Source: Nymphaea colorata (taxonomy: Eukaryota; Streptophyta; Magnoliopsida; Nymphaeales; Nymphaeaceae). From it: DNA of 64,000 nt. The position numbers and the translations under genes were made by a program. Positions within the stretch are counted from its first letter, which is position 1, and the number at the start of each line of letters is the position of its first letter. The stretch spans positions 14,125,858 through 14,189,857 of the forward strand of contig NC_045144.1 in NCBI RefSeq assembly GCF_008831285.2. The letters run 5' to 3'. Below are positions 58,231-64,000 of the stretch, piece after piece. The notes beneath the pieces were generated by a model. It was not told the DNA's origin and made no database searches. It saw only the letters and a list, made by a program, of their open reading frames with translations.

Positions 58231-60643
58231 TTGTGCCCATCATTTGTGAGATCATAATGCATCATGTAGATCAATATGTATATGCATGCCTAGTCTTATA
58301 CAGAATACATATGAGCTTAAGGGAAACCATATGATTCATGCCAAAAATAAAACTTTAGATTGAAAATAAGAAGTGAGAGGGGAAGGCGTATCTGGCCTCC
58401 ACACCTATTCTAGATATAGATAAATTAAAATTCTATGTAGGAAAGTATGAAATAAAGCCTAAATTACAGCATGTTTAAGAAATTAAACTAACCGTAAGCG
58501 CAAAATGAAACTACCCTTTAGTAGAAAGAAAAATTACGCTAAGCATGCTAAAAAGGCATAAAAATACCTAAGACGTGCTATTAAGAAAGCGAAAAGAAAA
58601 GAAAAAAAGAAGGGAAAAGAAAATTACCTGACTTGGGTGATCCTTGCTCACCCATGCATGCTTCTTTTCTCACACAAAATTGAGCATAGGGAAGTTTGGC
58701 TTATCACTACCATGTCTTGAATCAAGTACGTAACTCACACCCAGGACCTTAAACATTTAAATTTATTTCACCAAGTTCTCAATTTTCGACCACCGTCTTG
58801 AAATTTTCTCCAATTTACTATGCCCTCGAGGAGCATGGATTTTTATCCAGCCTAGAGGGGGGTTAATCTCTCCTTTTATATGTCTTGAGAGTCCTCCAAG
58901 ATTTCTAATACATGACTAAACTTTTCGGAGCTCATCACTCTTTCATGAAATGTATTATCAAGCACCAAAAGTTTAGGCTATAACACGTATTAATCACACA
59001 TTGCATATTATTTTGTTCATTTCATGCTTCATTTTATATGAAAATCGAACTTGACAGATGCGGATCAATCTCCACATATTCTAAAGGTTTATGTAAAGTT
59101 TAATTTCTCTTACCAATTTAGGATAGAATGAAAATAAGAGAAATATTTTGGCACAGAACCTTATGATATAAACAATATAAATGACATATATTTGGCACCA
59201 AGCTTGAAGTGGCCAGATTCAATATATCTAGGCCTGAATTTAGATCCGAGTGTAGGATCCAAAATGATATAGGTCTAGAGAAACCTTTAAAAATCATATC
59301 CTGGATATGATATGGAGTCGAAGGGAAAGATATGAATAAGATAACTGACATTGAGTGTGCCCCAGCCAGTCTCAATCTTGGCTAGGGGTCTCAAGTTTAG
59401 TGACTTGAAGGTGGCTAGTTCTAGGTGAACATCTAAGTTCAATCCAGACTCAGTTGGCAGGAGATTCTTTTGAGCTAGGCTAAGGCTGGCTCAAGCTAGC
59501 CTCAGCTATAGGTTCTGTTCCAAGTTCAGCCTAGGTTGAACTAGGTGTGGGCTCAGTGTGTTCAATTCCAGGCTCATAGGTTCATACACGACCCATACTT
59601 AGGTAAATGTGGCATAGAACTTATGTCCATGCAGAAATAATATATGCATTATAAAAAGATAGTTTTACCCCTAGCGCAAAAACTAGGTTCTATGAGTCGT
59701 GTGGGAAGACTGACCACACCCCATTGTGGATTAGGTGAAGTTCTAGTGCATTACAAATTCTATGTTAAAATTCCGTTATTGTGCTCCTCAAAATCAAATT
59801 TTTCTAAAATCACTAGCATGTAAATGGTCAGAGTTATCATGGAAGGCAAGATGGGAAATAGAGATTTAGGGCATGCCAACCCAAAAGGAGCTCAGGAATA
59901 CTCTGGCAAACTATATCTGATAACAAATTGATGAAAAGACCAAAAAAATTGGCACTGAAAATTGTGCTTGGAATTTGAGTTGCGCACTAAGCGGCATGTT
60001 TGAGCTCAAGTTGAGCTAAAGATACTTAGATCCAATACTAAAGAATATGATCTCAGCTCAGTGTGAGTTGTCTACTCTGGTTGCACTCAAATTGAGCCTA
60101 CGTAATGCCAAATAGGTGGGAGAGTGTCAGTGACATCTCAACCTAAAACGAAAATCTTTATTTTAAAATTCAAAGTGGCTCAAGTTTAAGTTAGGTTGCA
60201 TTGAGAGTATCCTAAATTGAGATCGGCTAGGCTTGAGGATGTCCTGCTGATTTATAAATGGCAAGTGATCCGATTCAATGAGCTGCTTGATAAAGCTGAT
60301 AAGCTAACTCTAATGGCTCCTAAAGACTTTATGGATGTGAGAATCATCCTAATTAAGCTAGTTTCGGACAATTTTCAGAGTTTTGGAGGTTTGTTAGGTA
60401 AAGAATCAAAATGCTAAGATCGAAGTGCAAAATGGTCATCCGACAAAGTGGCAGCACCTTACTGTCTCTACTCTCTAGTTTTCCCAGGCTCTAGGTGTTA
60501 GGCACCTAAGTGATATGGGTTTTGACCTTAATTTAGGTGGACGGCCCCTACATTTGAAATGCCTTTGGAAACATAGTTCAAAAACCACATTATGAAGGGC
60601 AAAATGGTCATTATTTCATTGTAAAAAAATTGTGGTGTTTATA
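58231..60643 (-). repeat. LTR of the old Gypsy element (right; left limit uncertain)
   Basis: The last 630 bases align with 12555-13223. Content further left resembles the young LTR in general plan: a splice-like purine stretch near 58590, a C/T-poor TATA-like region near 58880 on the minus strand (CATATAAAAGG), and repeated AG-rich segments. The right edge is GTGGTGTTTATA, corresponding to GGTGTTAACA. No target duplication could be fixed because the left partner is truncated. Confidence 0.6.
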
Positions 60644-60932
60644 GAACACCAGTAGCATTTACAGAGTGATGAGGTAAAATGAGAATGTTGTGTGCATGAC
60701 CAAGTTCTGGCAAGACATGATAGTTTGCCCCTTGCCATAAATGATTAACCATCGATAAATCAAGAGACACCATCTTCGTCTCGACAATCGCCATTATTAG
60801 CACCTTATTCACGTTGATCCAACTTGGGAGAAATATCAAAGATCTACCACACTCCATGATCACCCTATCCTCAATAGCTTGACAAAACAACTGAAATCCT
60901 AGCAGAGCACTTAAGCGACTTTTGAGTCCCAA
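60644..60932 (-). pseudogene. Possible LINE endonuclease fragment
   Basis: A 97-codon minus frame contains VLIMAIVETKMVS, which resembles the beginning of the plant L1 endonuclease, where the ETK motif holds a catalytic Glu. The frame runs right up to the old Gypsy LTR boundary, as if the LTR had inserted into it. No other LINE domain is clear nearby. Confidence 0.4.
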
Positions 60933-61804
60933 GATTTACTTCTTGGATGTTATTGAAGGGTTCTTATAGTAATAGGAATGGGGACTAAATATTTTACAAT
61001 AGGCGAGGTACATTATTGGAAGGTTATTAAGCCAGTTTACTGCTAAGCAAAACTCAGTAGATTTAGTACGCTTACTGGTTTCACAAAGTTTTGTGTGATA
61101 TTTTTCTGGCTCTATTCAGCTTCTTCTATGCTCCTTTGTCGAGCTCAAGTTACACTCCAAATGATAACCGATGTGCAAAATTTGGCCAATTAATGATGTG
61201 TTTCTCTAATACATCACTGCTGGCTAGGCGTGCAATTAGTTCAGCTATGGTTAGGGAATTTCAGGAACCATGGTTTGAACTATACTCGATTGGTCGAAGG
61301 CAGTCTGCTATATAACGGGTCCATTGTTGGTCATGTCCAGTATTTACTATTCTAGAAAACACCCACCCTCCACCATGCTTGTTGTTGACACTACTCAGTG
61401 CCTACTGGCACCTAGACATATAAGGATTCACCAAACATCAATATTAAACAACTGAGAATTCTGTATTGATTCCGATGCAAGACTAAGTCCATCGCATGTA
61501 CTGCACTTTGAATAGAAGCACGGCAACCAGGCATCAAGCCTATGCCCTATGGTCATTGGTCGCCTCTGCTGATAGGAGAGTACACGCTATTCAGTTTTGC
61601 GATTTTCTTATTTCTCGTTCCCCTTATTTTTTTTAAATTTGGCCATGTACATATGATCTACGTTCTTCACCAAGAATTCACTACTAGGTCATCCATTAAA
61701 AAGAGATATACAGACATTTGTGGATTTTTAAAAATCAACACGGATGCTTATATTCTCAAATACCAAAAAGTCACATTCTCCATAAACAGAGCATGATCCA
61801 AGCA
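60933..61804. other. Intergenic DNA, no gene recognised
   Basis: Short open frames only (up to 84 codons at 61542-61796, 74 at 61091-61315), with no motif that I recognise. Confidence 0.5.
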
Positions 61805-62276
61805 GGGCCCGTTTGATTGTCGGGTGAAATTTAACGTGGTAAATTTACCATGGTAAATTTTTCTGGAAAAATTTACAGGATGAAATTTTTCCTTCTTCCA
61901 ATCTGAGGCCCTGTTTGATGCACAAAAAGAATTTAACGCGGTAAATTTAACCCTGTTCGATGCATAAGAACAATTTAACGTGGTAAATATTGTTTTTTTT
62001 CTTTTCTCGTCCCCAATGATTTTATTGCAACCACTAAAGCAGTTGATCGGCGTGAGGCAGTTGATCGGCGCGATATAGGTACGTTCTTCCCAAGTATTGA
62101 TGAAAAGAGGGCTAGTATATGGAATACAAAAATCAATGACTAAGTATTGAATGAAATTGTTATAGAACATATCTTAGAGATTGGATTGACCACCATATCA
62201 GTATCAGACAAATTTTTAGTTGTAAAAATCAATTTGGTCATCTTCCTCTCCTCCCCCTTATTAGAACTGCTCTTCT

Positions 62277-62590
62277 TCATATTGTAGCCTTATGCCCAAC
62301 AATGAATGCCTTCGTTCCTTCCTGCTCGTTCCTTGTGATCATCTGTTTGAAGACAACAACAGCCTCGGAAGCAAGGCCATTCTGACAAAACCCAGAAATC
62401 ATGGAATTCCAATAGCCAACATCTCTGCAAAACATTTTATCAAACACTTTGTGCACGTCCCAAGCAGCCTCACATTTCCCATACAAATTGATCAGAGAAG
62501 AAGCCACATACACATCCTAATGAACACCCAACTACGCAGCCCAACAATAATGCTTTTGCCCTTCCGAAATAATTTTAAGAAGGCCATGGA
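62277..62590 (-). pseudogene. PPR protein gene fragment inside the TIR element
   Basis: The minus frame 62277-62513 reads YVASSLINLYGKC, then HKVFDKMFCRDV, then YWNSMISGFCQNGLASEAVVVFKQM. These are two successive pentatricopeptide units of the plant PLS type, as in organelle RNA-editing factors. Upstream, GKSI-like sequence continues to about 62590 but with a frameshift. Nothing else of a full PPR gene (normally hundreds of residues) follows, and the piece lies between the inverted repeats, so it looks captured. Confidence 0.7.
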
Positions 62591-62639
62591 GAGAGAGGAG
62601 GGGAGGGAGAGAGTTGCAAGGGAGGACAGGTAGCGCAGA

Positions 62640-63070
62640 GAGAGATATGATCAACTTACGAAACTCGAGAATTCGAACTAAGGCGACAGGTTTTGGAGAG
62701 AGCGAGCCTTCAATTTTCTCTGGTCTTCTCGTTCGCTTCCTCTTCCTGTTCATCACCCCTTCGTGGTTTTGATTTTGGGTCAGAGAAAATGGGTGGGAGA
62801 GCAAACTCGGCCAAAGGAATTATCGAGGGGCATGACTGTCAAAATCATGGCGGAGGAGAAGCATCCTCATGCCCCTCCTGCTTGTGGTCGTTGTCCTTGC
62901 TGAGATTTCGTTTTTGGGACGTCTCAACATCGCTGGAGAGAGAGGACGCCTCTGCTGCACCTTCAACCCTCCCCGGCGACGACGGCCTTTGCTAAGTGGG
63001 AGCTCGTCGACTGCGGTAGTGGGAGCTCGTCGACTACAAGGCCGACGCACGGGTGAAATGAACAGAAGAA
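62640..63070. other. GC-rich segment of the TIR element, possibly captured exon
   Basis: Higher GC than the rest of the window, open on both strands for up to 100 codons, with CCTCTTCC- and GGAGGAG-like content typical of gene starts. A 23-bp tandem repeat with GTGGGAGCTCGTCGACT occurs at 62996-63041. I cannot name a protein. Confidence 0.4.
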
Positions 63071-63241
63071 GCCTTCGAAGGGAAAATGTCGAGCGGGTGA
63101 AATTTCACCCGCTCACTTTATCATAAACGGGGTGAAATTTCACCCCGTTTGATGGTTTTTGTGTCGGGCATGTGAAATTTCACCCGCCCGTACATATTTC
63201 AACCGCTCCACCAAATTATTCTGGGCAATCAAACGGGCCCT

Positions 63242-63845
63242 AATGAAAAGACCATGCAAATTACACCTACAGACTACAATTTGTCCGGAAAACTTCATCA
63301 AATTGGAAAATCATAGTTATCCATTACCTCTGTACCGGCAGAACATACTTTTGTAGATCCGTAGATTGAAATTAGTCAAAAAAACGTCCCAAAAATAATA
63401 CCCGTCATAAAGAATTGACATTGGCCTTATCAACTGCTCATTTCCAGCCACAGACAGGACATGTAATGCTTCCTCACACTATTCTCAAGTAGGAACAAGC
63501 ATAAACCTGTGAAGGAGGCAGTGCACTTTAAAACTAATCCAAGAGAATAAAGGAAAATCAATAGCAGAACTGTGACCACTCAGCCTTTTTATGCTTACAA
63601 TAATGTAAAAATTTATTTATTACTATTATCGAATGTACATTCATTACATGACAAAGAATTCATGTATATGTGCCAACATGGGCACGTGTACCTTCACTTG
63701 CAAGAGACCTGCTCTGACAATAAATATTTGAGCTTGCAGATACACAAGAATCTGAGTCTACAAGAGACAAATAATATTTTCACATGTACAAGTAAATAAG
63801 CAGATGAGGAGAACAAATCCGGTGCATTGGATCAGCCCCTTCAAA
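63242..63845 (-). other. 3' flank and likely 3' UTR of the lipase-like gene
   Basis: AT-rich. On the minus strand AATAAATAAA occurs at about 63611-63620, some 230 bases beyond the stop codon of the gene to the right, a plausible poly(A) signal. Nothing else was recognised. Confidence 0.4.
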
Positions 63846-64000
63846 CTATTTAAGACAGTGTTGATCAAGCCAAGAAACGATATCCTCTAGCACATGGAAT
63901 ATAGACTCATCTGATTCACCTTCTAGTATCGCATGATATGCCCCCTCATAGAGGTTAAGCTTCTTGTCTTTGGTAACTGCCTTCTCATATAAAGCTTTGC
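63846..64000 (-). CDS. Monoacylglycerol lipase / caffeoylshikimate esterase-like, C-terminal exon (partial)
   Basis: The minus strand gives 50 sense codons and a TAG stop. It contains LYEKAVTKDKKLNLYEGAYH, then a GES acidic stretch, then HVLEDIVSWLDQHCLK. This is the C-terminal pattern of plant alpha/beta-hydrolases of the monoglyceride-lipase group, which cleave monoacylglycerols or, in the caffeoylshikimate esterase branch, a lignin intermediate. The His in GAYH would be the last member of the Ser-Asp-His triad. The rest of the gene lies beyond the right edge. There are no stops or frameshifts, so this appears to be a live host gene. Which branch it belongs to cannot be told from this piece. 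Confidence 0.8.
   Translation of the reverse strand, partial: KALYEKAVTKDKKLNLYEGAYHAILEGESDESIFHVLEDIVSWLDQHCLK

Larger units (their letters stand above)
12555..60643 (-). mobile_element. Old decayed Ty3/Gypsy (Tat-like) element, host of the nested insertions
   Basis: Pieces of one diverged Gypsy element lie on both sides of the young element: LTR (12555-13223), 3' noncoding DNA, integrase, RNase H and reverse transcriptase on the left; the rest of reverse transcriptase, protease, an oppositely oriented PMD and gag segment, and an LTR (to 60643) on the right. Reverse transcriptase is cut at 20253 and resumes at 52603. All coding parts hold stops and frameshifts. Order and homology follow the young element closely, so the two are related families of different age. 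Confidence 0.75.
61805..63241. mobile_element. TIR transposon of 1.44 kb carrying gene fragments
   Basis: Ends are exact 16-bp inverted repeats: AGGGCCCGTTTGATTG at 61805-61820 and its complement CAATCAAACGGGCCCT at 63226-63241. The left subterminal zone repeats a unit of the kind CCCTGTTTGATGCA...AATTTAACGCGGTAAATTTA (61911-62000). The right zone holds three palindromes GTGAAATTTCAC (63090-63185). Between them is GC-richer, gene-like DNA including a PPR remnant. There is no transposase, so it is non-autonomous. A clear target duplication is not visible, so the superfamily is uncertain (hAT or PIF/Harbinger-like ends are possible). Confidence 0.7.

Noticed and set aside
61748-62170. 140-codon minus frame at the left end of the TIR element
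   Set aside because: It translates the subterminal repeats (recurring FTTLN and CASNR strings) and is not a gene.
63080-63190. CRISPR-like or regulatory array of GTGAAATTTCAC palindromes
   Set aside because: Spacing is irregular and the units lie in the subterminal zone of a TIR element in a plant genome. They fit transposon end structure better.

Overview
This window is repeat-dominated nuclear DNA from a flowering plant. The species cannot be named from the sequence. The evidence is an AT-rich background, plant-type Ty3/Gypsy (Tat-like, with two RNase H domains) and Ty1/Copia retrotransposons, a CACTA-like terminus, a captured pentatricopeptide-repeat (PPR) fragment, and the last exon of a plant monoacylglycerol-lipase-like gene entering at the right edge. 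That exon (63846-64000, minus) is the only ordinary host gene I can support.

Layout. Positions 1-8234 are intergenic DNA with microsatellites, small duplications and a CACTA-like end near 2975. Positions 8235-11797 are a dead, shortened Copia element on the minus strand with a 5-bp target duplication ATATC. From about 12555 to 60643 lies an old, decayed Gypsy element. Its pol is on the minus strand, but its 5' segment (plant mobile domain ORF plus gag) is in the opposite orientation. Two later insertions split it: a 3.1-kb solo LTR (15147-18271, duplication TGTAG) in the integrase region, and a large young Gypsy element (duplication CAAAT, outer limits 20254 and 52602) in reverse transcriptase. 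To the right are a possible LINE endonuclease fragment (60644-60932), a 1.4-kb element with 16-bp terminal inverted repeats carrying a PPR fragment (61805-63241), and the lipase-like gene end.

The young element is read right to left: long LTR, primer site, plant mobile domain (PMD) ORF, gag, protease with a G-patch-like tail, reverse transcriptase plus a first RNase H, second RNase H plus integrase, polypurine tract, LTR. It appears twice (19653-35561 and 35662-51664) on either side of exactly 100 Ns. The copies share even the left genomic flank and differ mainly by single-base indels. The outermost flanks alone form a matched insertion site. I read this as one insertion whose contigs overlap and were placed in tandem, so about 16 kb of the window is probably an assembly artefact.

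The most interesting biology is the PMD-family ORF carried upstream of gag. It is found both in the young element and, much decayed, in the older element it landed in, so the association predates both. PMD proteins of plants (MAIN/MAIL1 group) take part in transposon silencing and gene regulation, so a transposon-borne copy could affect host silencing; that last step is inference.
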